DNA from: Rickettsiales bacterium
GTDB taxonomy: Bacteria; Pseudomonadota; Alphaproteobacteria; Rickettsiales; Deianiraeaceae
Assembly (NCBI GenBank): GCA_017444095.1
Contig: JAFSXM010000001.1
Location: 1 to 64,000 of the forward strand
Length of the DNA: 64,000 nucleotides
Direction: 5' to 3'
The notes below the pieces were generated by a model, which did not search any database, was not told the DNA's origin, and saw nothing but the letters and a program-made list of their open reading frames with translations. Made by a program: the position numbers and the translations under genes. This document shows, one piece after another, positions 37,617 to 46,241 of the stretch. The first letter of the stretch is position 1, and each line of letters begins with the position of its first letter.

Positions 37617-38346
37617 ATGACTAAAAAAATGTTTTTGATTTTCTTTTTCAACTTGCTTTTCGTAAGCAAATCAGCGTATTCATTCTTCCCCAAACGCGAA
37701 GCAAAATAGTTGGCACTTACTCAATTTAAATTACGTTTATCAAAATGGAAATAACTACTACGGCTCAAACAACGAGACAAGTATTATTTACGGTTTGACG
37801 GATAAAATTGAGTTGCAATCGCAAACTTCCACGGTCTTTGGTAAAGGTGCTTTTGGCCTCGGTTATCAAAATGTTAAGGCGAAATATCAATTTTTCAAAA
37901 ATAAAAATAATACACTTTTTATTGCTGGAGCAATTTCTCTAAAATCACCGCAATGGATTACGAGTACCAAAAAACTTGGTTTTATGTCCTCCGGTAAACG
38001 TTGGAAACCCGGTTTTCACTTGATAATTGATTGGCTTCCGCACAAAAAATTTGCCATATTTTCACAAATTGTTTATACAGACAAAATTGATGATCGCGAG
38101 ATTTCAATTTACTTCATGCCACAGTGGTCAATAACAGAAAAATGGAGTTTGAACCTGCTTTATGAAGGTTTTTTCCAGTTCAAAAATAGGCAGTTTTCTC
38201 TTGAAAATTTTGCACTTTTGCCGACTTATAAAATCACAAATAAAATCACTTTTGGTGCAGGAATTGTCTATATCCACATGTTGAACGACAAAAAAATAAT
38301 GTGGCAGAGGCTTTCTTCTGTGCTGTTTTTGCTGATTAATTTTTGA
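37617..38346 (+). pseudogene. Outer-membrane barrel protein, frameshifted after the signal peptide
   Basis: An ATG at 37617 opens a clear signal peptide (MTKKMFLIFFFNLLF and onward), but the frame stops at a TAG near 37708. The mature part continues in another frame (NSWHLLNLNYVYQNG) to 38346. It is about 210 residues of alternating aromatic strands ending in an aromatic residue (LLINF), as in beta-barrel proteins. A single-base change around 37690-37710 would restore a continuous gene of about 240 codons. The 183-residue open frame from 37795 alone lacks an export signal. It could be a real mutation, phase variation or an assembly error. Confidence 0.65.
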
Positions 38347-38782
38347 TTTTAAAAAACTTTTTTACATTTTGAATATCTTTTTTGAACTGATTTTCAGCCT
38401 CTTCTTTTGACTTGAACTTCATTTCATCCCTCACTTTTTCAATCAAACAAATCTCTATTTCTTTATCATAAATATCTTCATTGAAATCCAAAATATGACT
38501 TTCCAAAATATTTCTCTGTTTATTATAAAATGTTGCTCCTTTGTAAATTTTTCCATTATATTTTATCGTAGAAATAAAAACTGAAGCATCCATTGAGTTG
38601 TTAATATATGGGATATTTGCAGTAGGAAAACCAGTTGTTTGTGCGATTTTTTTACCTACTATAACCACGCCAGATTGCTTGATTTTACATGAAAAGTTAA
38701 CAAAATTGTTATAATTTAATCTCATAAAAACTGCAATCAATAAAAACAAAATCAAAGTTAACAATATAGTAAATTTTCTCAT
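38336..38782 (-). CDS. Riboflavin kinase domain with N-terminal membrane segment
   Basis: A 148-aa protein matching only the C-terminal riboflavin kinase domain of RibF: SGVVIVGKKIAQTTGFPTAN (37-56) and HILDFNEDIYDKEIEI with VRDEMKF after it. The FAD-synthetase half is missing. Residues 1-20 form a hydrophobic signal or anchor segment, so the kinase domain would sit outside the cytosol or on the membrane. FMN synthesis at that site would be unusual. Its 3' end overlaps the convergent barrel remnant by 11 bases; glyA lies upstream. Confidence 0.78.
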   Translation of the reverse strand: MRKFTILLTLILFLLIAVFMRLNYNNFVNFSCKIKQSGVVIVGKKIAQTTGFPTANIPYINNSMDASVFISTIKYNGKIYKGATFYNKQRNILESHILDFNEDIYDKEIEICLIEKVRDEMKFKSKEEAENQFKKDIQNVKKFFKIKN

Positions 38783-38815
38783 ACCAACATATCGATAAAC
38801 GATTTTAACCTCACA

Positions 38816-40030
38816 TTATTGATTATTTAAATCTCTTAACTCTTCTATAACATCTAATATTTTCTCACCAATCTCAATAAACTCTTTCTTACCAAAACCA
38901 CGAGTTGTGCAGGCTGGTGTTCCAAGCCTTACACCAGATGTAATTGTTGGTTTTTGAGGATCATTTGGCACGGCATTTTTATTGCAAACTATGTTATATT
39001 TCTCGTGTAATCTTTTTTCCAAAGCTAATCCGGTAATACCTTTTGACCTTAAATCAACCAGCATACAATGATTATCCGTGCCACCACTAACAATATCTAC
39101 ACCGCCATCTTGAAGAGTTTTACATAAAGTCTTGGCATTATCAACTACATTTTGACAATATACTTTAAACTCTGGTTGCAGTGCCTCTTTAAAAGCCACA
39201 GCCTTACCAGCGATTATATGCATCAATGGTCCACCTTGTAAACCGGGAAAAACGGCGGAGTTCAATTTTTTTTCTAATTCATTTGTTTTTGCCATAATCA
39301 TAGCTCCTCTTGGCCCCCTCAATGTCTTATGTGTTGTTGTCGTCACTACATCCGCATAATCAATAGGACTTGGATAAACACCGCCAGCGATAAGGCCAGC
39401 CACATGTGCTATATCAGCCATTAAATAAGCACCACATTTATCAGCAATTTCTCTAAATCTCTTCCAATCAACAATCCGTGAATATGCTGAAAACCCAGCA
39501 ATAATCAATTTTGGTTTATATTTCATCGCTAAGCCTTCCGCTTGGTCGTAGTCAATAAAGCCATCTTTATCTAATCCATAACCAATGCAATTAAACCATT
39601 TACCAGACATATTGGCTGGTAATCCGTGAGACAAATGCCCTCCGGCATTCAATGCCATTCCAAGTATAGTATCGTGTGGCTGTAAAAGTGCTAAATAAAC
39701 TGCTTCATTAGCTTGTGAACCAGAATGCGGTTGCACATTAACATATTCACAATTAAATAATTTTCTTGCCCTTTCTTGTGCTAATTCCTCGATAACATCG
39801 ACATTCTCACAACCACCATAATATCTCTTGTGTGGATACCCTTCGGCATATTTATTTGTTAATACAGAGCCCATTGCCTCCAAAACAGCACGAGAAACAA
39901 TATTCTCACTGGCTATCAGCTCAATACTATCGTCTTGCCTTTGCTGTTCTTTTATAATCGCATCATATACCTCTCTGTCTTCGTTATAGATATACGAATT
40001 CTCATTTAAAACTGCAAAATTATCTAACAT
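38816..40030 (-). CDS. glyA: Serine hydroxymethyltransferase
   Basis: GlyA interconverts serine and glycine, feeding one-carbon units to tetrahydrofolate. The 404-aa protein has the PLP lysine in [14 protein letters not shown] (about residue 229), the N-terminal SEGYP-type segment as [15 protein letters not shown], and [18 protein letters not shown]. Length is slightly short of the usual 415-430 but complete. It is followed by the anchored riboflavin kinase after about 30 bases. Confidence 0.97.
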   Translation of the reverse strand: MLDNFAVLNENSYIYNEDREVYDAIIKEQQRQDDSIELIASENIVSRAVLEAMGSVLTNKYAEGYPHKRYYGGCENVDVIEELAQERARKLFNCEYVNVQPHSGSQANEAVYLALLQPHDTILGMALNAGGHLSHGLPANMSGKWFNCIGYGLDKDGFIDYDQAEGLAMKYKPKLIIAGFSAYSRIVDWKRFREIADKCGAYLMADIAHVAGLIAGGVYPSPIDYADVVTTTTHKTLRGPRGAMIMAKTNELEKKLNSAVFPGLQGGPLMHIIAGKAVAFKEALQPEFKVYCQNVVDNAKTLCKTLQDGGVDIVSGGTDNHCMLVDLRSKGITGLALEKRLHEKYNIVCNKNAVPNDPQKPTITSGVRLGTPACTTRGFGKKEFIEIGEKILDVIEELRDLNNQ

Positions 40031-40105
40031 TTATGGAAAACTAAAACTATTGCAAATACAGATAAAACTATAATAAAGTTAAAGTCAAAGAAAAATTCAA
40101 TAACC

Positions 40106-40795
40106 TCAATGTTGTTGCTGTTTTAAACTAAAATATCTATCTAACACAACCATAGAGTTTTTCAAAACCTCATCTTTTGTAGCATTTGCATCTATTTTAT
40201 AATATAACTTTTTAGCTTTAAAATATTCAAAAACCGGCAAAGTATTTTTTCTAAAATAATTCAACCTTCTATTTAAAACCTGTTCATTGTCATCTGTTCG
40301 ACCGCTATTCCTGCTCATAACTCTTTGTTTTGAAATATCATCGCTAACATTTAAATCCAATACAGCGACGACATTAAAATTGTTCTCTTCAAAAATCTTA
40401 ACATTTTGCATATTTCTCGGACATCCATCAATAATTGCACCACGATATTGACAGGTTAAACAATATACATTATCATTAAATTCTTTTTTAAGTGCATAAG
40501 CTGTAATTTCATTGCGAACCATTGAGCCTTCACGAAAGGCTTTTTGAATTTCATCTTTATATTTGCAGTTATTCTTTACACAATTTCTTAATAATTGTCC
40601 TGCATCAACATGATATAAATTATATTTTTCCGCCCACATCTTTGCCTGTGTTCCTTTGCCACAACCCGGCTTACCAAGCAAAATAATACTTTTAATGCTA
40701 TGTTTTTTATAACTTTTATATGCATATGTTCCAATGCAACTACAACACAATATAACACCAATCAAGCAAGCAGGAAGCAAAATATTTTTTCTCAT
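40106..40795 (-). CDS. adk: Adenylate-kinase-like protein with N-terminal membrane segment
   Basis: A 229-aa protein with the P-loop GKPGCGKGT (41-49), the NMP-binding region, DGCPRN (123-128) and the C-terminal RNSGRTDDNEQVLNRRL segment of adenylate kinases. It is the short type without a full LID domain. Uniquely, about 35 residues precede the kinase fold, with a hydrophobic Cys-rich helix at 5-25 that looks like a signal anchor. It would place nucleotide kinase activity at or beyond the membrane. It is not in a ribosomal-protein operon, the usual site of adk, so a second cytosolic enzyme may exist elsewhere. Another member of the NMP kinase family is possible. Confidence 0.82.
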   Translation of the reverse strand: MRKNILLPACLIGVILCCSCIGTYAYKSYKKHSIKSIILLGKPGCGKGTQAKMWAEKYNLYHVDAGQLLRNCVKNNCKYKDEIQKAFREGSMVRNEITAYALKKEFNDNVYCLTCQYRGAIIDGCPRNMQNVKIFEENNFNVVAVLDLNVSDDISKQRVMSRNSGRTDDNEQVLNRRLNYFRKNTLPVFEYFKAKKLYYKIDANATKDEVLKNSMVVLDRYFSLKQQQH

Positions 40796-40876
40796 AATGA
40801 AACAATTTATGTTTTGAAAATGGGTAAATTAAAGTCAATAAGAGCAAAGTGAAGATAGATAGATAAAACTATCACA

Positions 40877-41704
40877 TCAGTTGCCTTCATTCATTAACTC
40901 TTTGTATGTTTGTTTTATTGTTTTGTTGGTGTCCAAAAAGTAGATGTGTTCGTAAGGATTATACCGATTTTCTCCACCATTTTCATTGATAAAGTCATTA
41001 AATGACATCTCTCTATTTTTATACAAAATGCCAAAATTTGCACCTCTTTTTGGCGATTTTAGTTTTATAAATTTACCAATTTCATTGATTTTCTTAAACG
41101 GATAAACACTTTTTCCAACTAACTCCTTATGGTCTTCAAAAAATAAGTTCCAATCAACTAATATGTATTTCGTGCGAAATGTTTCATATTTACAAACCTT
41201 GTTTTGAAGTATGGGTTGTTTTTTTGGTTCTATTTTTTCTTTTGGCATTTCCTCTTCTACATAAAAATCTTCAACAGGGACACCGCCTTGTCTTAATAAT
41301 TCACTTATCCTATTTACAATAAATGGTTTTGTAATTTTCCTATATTGTTCCAAATTGTTCTCAACCATTTCAGCAACTTTTATAAAAGTTTGCCCTCTTT
41401 TTTCGTCTTCAATTTTAATATCATTGGCTAAAATTAAAAATAATGGAAAAATTTTTTCAAGTGTCGTCTTGCAAAATTCACTTTTATTCTTTGTTTTTCT
41501 AAAAGGTTTTCTTTCAAATAAATTGTGAATTATACATTCAATTTCTTTATAGTTATCAACTTTTATAGCCAATTCTATTCCATAATCAGGATTTTGCGAA
41601 CTATGACTTCTGCTATATGTATTATTATCACTGGTTAAACCAATTTTAATATATTCGTCGTCTTTACTATCCCATCCAATGTAAATCCACCCTTCGTTAT
41701 TCAT
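40877..41704 (-). CDS. GIY-YIG-like (T5orf172/MUG113 type) protein
   Basis: The N-terminal 75 residues fit the T5orf172-like branch of the GIY-YIG superfamily: GWIYIGW, then YIKIGLTSD, an Arg/Ser-rich turn and ELAIKVDNYKEIECIIHNLF with a conserved His and Glu. The remaining 200 residues are hydrophilic with no recognised domain. Members are found in phages and mobile DNA; nuclease activity is not assured for this branch. It lies 20 bases after the OmpA-like gene on the same strand. Confidence 0.62.
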   Translation of the reverse strand: MNNEGWIYIGWDSKDDEYIKIGLTSDNNTYSRSHSSQNPDYGIELAIKVDNYKEIECIIHNLFERKPFRKTKNKSEFCKTTLEKIFPLFLILANDIKIEDEKRGQTFIKVAEMVENNLEQYRKITKPFIVNRISELLRQGGVPVEDFYVEEEMPKEKIEPKKQPILQNKVCKYETFRTKYILVDWNLFFEDHKELVGKSVYPFKKINEIGKFIKLKSPKRGANFGILYKNREMSFNDFINENGGENRYNPYEHIYFLDTNKTIKQTYKELMNEGN

Positions 41705-41723
41705 AAAAAATTATTAACACACT

Positions 41724-42728
41724 CTACTCATTCCCACTGACACAAATGGTAATGGCGTCTCTAAAAATCTTTTGCTTTGTTTCTTCTTTTGGTAAAGTTA
41801 TCGCAACAATCTTAACACTTGGCTTGATAATAGTATCATTTATAAGTGTATTATAGATAAGATTTTTAACAGCATTCAATCTTTTTGTCATAAGCTTTTG
41901 TTGATATCCGTAGGCATTTTTGTAATACATAATTTGCAAAGTTGCAGATGGAAAATAAGACAACTTTTTCTGCAATCTTTTGATAACGATATTCATTTTA
42001 TCCATTAAATCTACTTCGTCTATTTGAAAATACAAAGAATTGCAATAAAGACCTTTATTGTATAAATCACACATCTCGCAAGTCATTAGGCGATTATTCA
42101 AAACCAAATCCTCTTTTGTTGTCATTTCAAACAAATTATAACCTTGCGACAATAACGATAACCGCAAAGCCTTTAAGTTATCAACTAATCTATCACGACA
42201 TCTTTTTGCTCGCTCAACAGCATTCCCTTCTTCAAATGCTTCGAGCCAGCAGTCAAATGCAACATAGCTATCCTCCAAAACCACACCATCATTAGAGTTA
42301 AGGATATTATTTATAGAGACATTTTTTAATTGTTTTCGTGCTAACAAAAATTGTTGCATATCATCCGCCAATATGCCAAATGAATACGGATTTGAAGGAG
42401 AAATAATTTTGTAGTTTGCTATTTTTTCAGCTTTGGTTTGGAAATAGTATGCATCCACATAGTCGGCATTATTATATCTATCTCTCGCAAAACTTTTATA
42501 ATCATCAGCCAAAGATTGTGCAAAATCAAAAATCTCACCATTTTCTTTTACAGCAATCTTTTTTCGCTCACTTTGTCCGCCACGAAGTTCAGTTGCAAAC
42601 TTCTCTATTACAGCATTTTTAAAATTATTATAGTCATCTCTTGTTTGTGCAAATGAAGAAGTGTTTAATAATAACCCAAAAGCAGAAAAGACCGCCACAC
42701 ACAATAAACAACTTTTATCTATCTTCAT
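41724..42728 (-). CDS. Exported protein with degenerate OmpA-like C-terminal domain
   Basis: A 334-aa protein with a clear signal peptide (residues 1-28, ending SSFAQ). The middle is helical and carries a CEMCDLYNKGLYC cysteine cluster (about 213-225). The last 90 residues follow the pattern of OmpA-family peptidoglycan-binding domains (ATLQIMYYKNAYGYQQKL, then MTKRLNAVKNLIYN), but the classic Asp and Arg anchors are weak. It could be a periplasmic wall-associated protein. Confidence in the domain is moderate. Confidence 0.6.
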   Translation of the reverse strand: MKIDKSCLLCVAVFSAFGLLLNTSSFAQTRDDYNNFKNAVIEKFATELRGGQSERKKIAVKENGEIFDFAQSLADDYKSFARDRYNNADYVDAYYFQTKAEKIANYKIISPSNPYSFGILADDMQQFLLARKQLKNVSINNILNSNDGVVLEDSYVAFDCWLEAFEEGNAVERAKRCRDRLVDNLKALRLSLLSQGYNLFEMTTKEDLVLNNRLMTCEMCDLYNKGLYCNSLYFQIDEVDLMDKMNIVIKRLQKKLSYFPSATLQIMYYKNAYGYQQKLMTKRLNAVKNLIYNTLINDTIIKPSVKIVAITLPKEETKQKIFRDAITICVSGNE

Positions 42729-42810
42729 TTGAAGGCAATAAGAGCAATGTAAACATTATTTGCAAGATTTTTCTTGAAACTTAACTTTCTGCTTTTATGG
42801 ATTACTTTGT

Positions 42811-42957
42811 ATGAGTAAGGGAACATATCAACCAAGTAAGTTAAAACGAGTTAGAACACATGGTTTTAGAGAAAGGATGAAAACTGCTGGTGGTCGCGAT
42901 GTTTTAAGAAGTCGTAGGTTTAAAGGTCGTAAAAAATTAACAGTTAGTGATTGTTAA
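42811..42957 (+). CDS. rpmH: 50S ribosomal protein L34
   Basis: Forty-eight residues: [20 protein letters not shown] and then [23 protein letters not shown] in two pieces, which is the L34 signature. The C-terminus ends VSDC. It starts with ATG preceded by T. rnpA and yidC, its usual neighbours, do not follow; secE does, 28 bases later. Confidence 0.96.
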   Translation: MSKGTYQPSKLKRVRTHGFRERMKTAGGRDVLRSRRFKGRKKLTVSDC

Positions 42958-42984
42958 TATAGAGTAGTTTAGTTATATTGGTAA

Positions 42985-43170
42985 ATGAAGGCATTGTTAG
43001 ATTATTTATCAAAAGTAAAGCTTGAATTCTCAAAGGTTTCTTGGCTGAAACCAAAAGAATTATGGCAACTATTGATAACCGTGTTAGTAGTCACTGTGTT
43101 ATCGGCATCATTTTTTGCATTAGCCGATATATTTATGTCTTCTATTATATTAAAAATACTTTCATTGTAG
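42985..43170 (+). CDS. secE: Preprotein translocase subunit SecE
   Basis: A 61-aa SecE of the short single-helix type. The amphipathic segment KVKLEFSKVSWLKPKELW precedes one membrane helix (about residues 30-55). It stabilises SecY in the inner membrane. nusG follows after 18 bases, the classical secE-nusG pair, although rplK and rplA do not follow here. Confidence 0.95.
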   Translation: MKALLDYLSKVKLEFSKVSWLKPKELWQLLITVLVVTVLSASFFALADIFMSSIILKILSL

Positions 43171-43188
43171 TTTGTTGATAATTGATGT

Positions 43189-43785
43189 ATGAGTAAAAAT
43201 GGTGTTGATGTTAATGAAAACAACGAAGTTCAGGATAAATGGTATATTTTTAGAGTGCAAACTGGTCGCGAAGATGGGATGATAACTTCATTAAAAAATT
43301 CCTTTGAAATGTTGGCTCGTGATGGTATAGATGGAAAGTATTACTTTACAGATTTTAGTGTCCCCAAGAAAACCATTGTTAAATATGTAGATGGCAAGAA
43401 AACTGAAAAAGAAGTCGTTGCTTATCCTGGCTATTTGTTTTTAAGGATAAGATTAACAGATGAGATTATTTTATTTTTAAGAAAATTTTTCCAAATGAAT
43501 GGTTATGGCACAATGTTGCCAAAAGCAATCACAGATGCAGAATATGAAAAAATGATAAGTAGTGTTAATAGCTTAACTGAGAAATCAAAGAATTTCACAT
43601 TTGCAATTGGTCAAAGTGTCAAAATCAATGCAGGTTCTTTTGCTGGTATGAAAGGAAAAATTGCATCAATAGATAATGACAAAAAAGCATTGGTCGTTAA
43701 TGTGGCAATTTTCGGTTGTGATACAAAAGTAGATGCTGAATTTGAACAGGTCAGCATTATTGAAGACAATGAAGAACAAAATTAA
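43189..43785 (+). CDS. nusG: Transcription termination/antitermination factor NusG
   Basis: A 198-aa protein with the NGN domain (WYIFRVQTGREDGMITSL near residue 18, then VAYPGYLFLRI near 85) and a C-terminal KOW domain (GQSVKINAGSFAGMKGKIAS, about 145-165). NusG binds RNA polymerase and Rho or ribosomal S10. The N-terminal region has a slightly longer insert than usual. It overlaps no neighbour if tadA begins at 43847. Confidence 0.95.
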   Translation: MSKNGVDVNENNEVQDKWYIFRVQTGREDGMITSLKNSFEMLARDGIDGKYYFTDFSVPKKTIVKYVDGKKTEKEVVAYPGYLFLRIRLTDEIILFLRKFFQMNGYGTMLPKAITDAEYEKMISSVNSLTEKSKNFTFAIGQSVKINAGSFAGMKGKIASIDNDKKALVVNVAIFGCDTKVDAEFEQVSIIEDNEEQN

Positions 43786-43846
43786 ATTAGGTAGTTGTAA
43801 GAAAAAAGCTTATAGATGCAATGATGGCAATGGATATAGCAATTAT

Positions 43847-44302
43847 ATGCAGATTGCTATTGATGTAGCAGAACGGCAACTCATAAAACAGCCACACATA
43901 TGTTCCGAACACGAAATTCCTATTGGCTGTGTAATTGTTGACAACAAAACTGGGAAAATTTTGGCAAAAAGTTGCAATAAAACCATTAAAAGTAATAATT
44001 CATTGCAACATGCAGAAATAATTTGTATCAATCGTGCATTAAAAAAATTATCAACAAATAGATTAACAAATTGCAGTATGTATATTACACTCGAACCTTG
44101 TATAATGTGTGCTGGCGCAATTATGCTATCAAAGATAGATAGATTGTATATCGGTTGTTTAAGCCAAAAAACAGGTGCCATTATTAGCAATATACATTTA
44201 TTTCAAAGAAATATATGCAACCACATTCCAGATGTATATTACGGAATTATGGAACAAGAATGCAAGACATTACTACGAGGATTTTTTAGAGATATAAATT
44301 AG
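43847..44302 (+). CDS. tadA: tRNA-specific adenosine deaminase
   Basis: TadA converts A34 to inosine in tRNA-Arg. It has the zinc and catalytic motifs HAEI (His and Glu) and PCIMCAGA. The ATG at 43847 (151 aa) gives the usual N-terminus and is preceded by T like most starts here. Longer starts at 43769 or 43733 would overlap or crowd nusG and add residues without homology. Length is normal for the family. Confidence 0.93.
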   Translation: MQIAIDVAERQLIKQPHICSEHEIPIGCVIVDNKTGKILAKSCNKTIKSNNSLQHAEIICINRALKKLSTNRLTNCSMYITLEPCIMCAGAIMLSKIDRLYIGCLSQKTGAIISNIHLFQRNICNHIPDVYYGIMEQECKTLLRGFFRDIN

Positions 44303-44353
44303 TTATACAAGACATAAACAACAAATATTGACAAAAAGAAACTTTTTTAAAAA

Positions 44354-45574
44354 ATGAATATTATGTTACTTCATTACATCATAAATCGTACAACACAGCA
44401 GATGAAGAAATCACTATCATTACTTGAAATGGTAGTATCTTTGTTAGTAATGAGTGTTATTGTCGCCACATCACTCAAATATGGTTCAAGTGCATATAGC
44501 CAATATAAATATTCTGCAAATCAAAAAAAGTTAGAAAATATACAAACAGCATTGAAAAATTATTTCAAAGCACATGGAAGACTGCCAAGACCTTCTCCAT
44601 ACAACAATCTCACCACCACAGATGATAAATATGGGAAAGAGTTAGAAATAAATTCAGGTTGCACAGACATGTCTTGTAGAGAAATCACTGACACGATTGT
44701 TTATAGTAATAAAAAAATACAATATTCTAAAATGCAAGCCAACAAAGGTGCAACAAATGCCGATAAAGTTGACGGCACTTATAATAATTGGGTACAATAT
44801 ACAGCCAACGATTATATGTTTAGCGGAATCGTCCCATTTAAGGAATTACATTTAACAGAAAAAGACATTATAGATGAATATGGCAATTTTATTGAATATT
44901 GGGTTGGACAATATATGACAATAAAACTTGGAGAAAAAATTATAGATACATCAAAAACAAACATTGCTACCAGTTCTAATACGACTTTTTTTGGTATACC
45001 ATATAAATCGGGATATAGTATAAAATATTTCAACGAAACATCCCAGAATTATTTTCCTTGTCAAAAAAAAGCAGGCAATTTTCCATGTGGAGCAGTTGAT
45101 AATGGAACCAGCCTGCCTTCTATCGCAATAATGCAAAATCCACCAACTGAAAAACTAACCACAACAGATAGGTCGGCAAATAATTTTATTTCCAATGAAA
45201 GCGAGATAGTATACCTCCTACCACCATATGGTTTAAGGATAAAAGATATCGTAACAGATAAATTTATCGACAATGTTAGCAATACGGCTTTTGTTTTAGT
45301 CAGCCACGGGGTTAATGCAACAAAAACATGTAGTATAACAAAAAAAGCATTTAATATTGTTGTAACCAATGATTTAACATCTATTACAAATAATGATAAA
45401 AAATATGAAGCACAAAATTGTATAGATGCAACAAACAATATCACATTAAACATTGCCGGTAGGGATAATTCTACTGCACAAGGTGAAGAATTTTTATTTT
45501 ATACAGGCACAAAAACAGATTTTTTTGATGACCAAATTGCATATAGCTCTTTGTCATCATTATTATTAGACTAA
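44354..45574 (+). CDS. Type IV prepilin-like / pseudopilin-like protein
   Basis: About 390-406 aa. After a basic leader comes SLSLLEMVVSLLVMSVIVAT, a prepilin-type helix with Glu at +5 and Ser rather than Gly at -1. A long alpha-helical stretch follows (AYSQYKYSANQKKLENIQTA), as in pilins, and then a large beta-rich C-terminal domain with several cysteines. Possible starts are 44354, 44363 (preceded by T) and 44402. Together with the gene at 10842 it hints at a pilus-like or secretion fibre whose assembly genes are elsewhere. Confidence 0.7.
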   Translation: MNIMLLHYIINRTTQQMKKSLSLLEMVVSLLVMSVIVATSLKYGSSAYSQYKYSANQKKLENIQTALKNYFKAHGRLPRPSPYNNLTTTDDKYGKELEINSGCTDMSCREITDTIVYSNKKIQYSKMQANKGATNADKVDGTYNNWVQYTANDYMFSGIVPFKELHLTEKDIIDEYGNFIEYWVGQYMTIKLGEKIIDTSKTNIATSSNTTFFGIPYKSGYSIKYFNETSQNYFPCQKKAGNFPCGAVDNGTSLPSIAIMQNPPTEKLTTTDRSANNFISNESEIVYLLPPYGLRIKDIVTDKFIDNVSNTAFVLVSHGVNATKTCSITKKAFNIVVTNDLTSITNNDKKYEAQNCIDATNNITLNIAGRDNSTAQGEEFLFYTGTKTDFFDDQIAYSSLSSLLLD

Positions 45575-45701
45575 TAAATAGAAAAAATAGCATAGTTAAT
45601 AACTTAACGATAAATCAAATCAATAAAAATTAGCAATAGTCTGCTATTTCAAATAACAACTTGCATTTAAAAAAATAAATCAACCTGTAAGAAAAAAGTT
45701 T

Positions 45702-46169
45702 ATGCTAAATAAAGTAATTTTAATTGGTAATGTTGGTTCTGACCCAGATATAAGAATGTTTCCAAATGGTGGCAGAGTTGCTAATTTTTCATTGGCAACC
45801 AGTGAATATTGGACAGATAAGACAGGACAAAGACAATCCAGAACGGAGTGGCATAGAATTTCCGTATACAACGAAGGATTAGTGAAATTAGTAGAAAAAG
45901 CCGTTCATAAAGGTTCAAAACTCTATGTTGAAGGGACAATTAGGAGCAGAAAGTATACAAGCCAACAAGATGGAGCAGAAAGGACAGCCGTTGAAATTGC
46001 TTTACAGGGTTATGACCATACAATTAAACTATTAGACCCACGACCAAACAATATAGACGGAAGCCATACGAACAATGACGAGCAAAAATCAGCTTCATAC
46101 AATAACGAAGATATAGATGTAAGCAACGGTGATAGTGAAAATGTCGTAGACGATGATATACCATTTTAG
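45702..46169 (+). CDS. ssb: Single-stranded DNA-binding protein
   Basis: A 155-aa protein with the OB-fold (MLNKVILIGNVGSDPDIR at the N-terminus, WHRISVYNEG in the middle, LYVEGTIRSRKY after it). It has a disordered linker and the conserved acidic tip DDDIPF that recruits replication and repair proteins. Length and architecture are normal. Confidence 0.97.
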   Translation: MLNKVILIGNVGSDPDIRMFPNGGRVANFSLATSEYWTDKTGQRQSRTEWHRISVYNEGLVKLVEKAVHKGSKLYVEGTIRSRKYTSQQDGAERTAVEIALQGYDHTIKLLDPRPNNIDGSHTNNDEQKSASYNNEDIDVSNGDSENVVDDDIPF

Positions 46170-46241
46170 TCATATTGACAAATTTTTTACTGGTAGTCAT
46201 AGCTAATGATATTATCACATAGAGATTAAATATTGTTTGAT

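Noticed and set aside
43733-43846. N-terminal extension of TadA overlapping nusG
   Set aside because: The residues before the ATG at 43847 have no TadA counterpart, and the later start has normal length and the usual T at -1.
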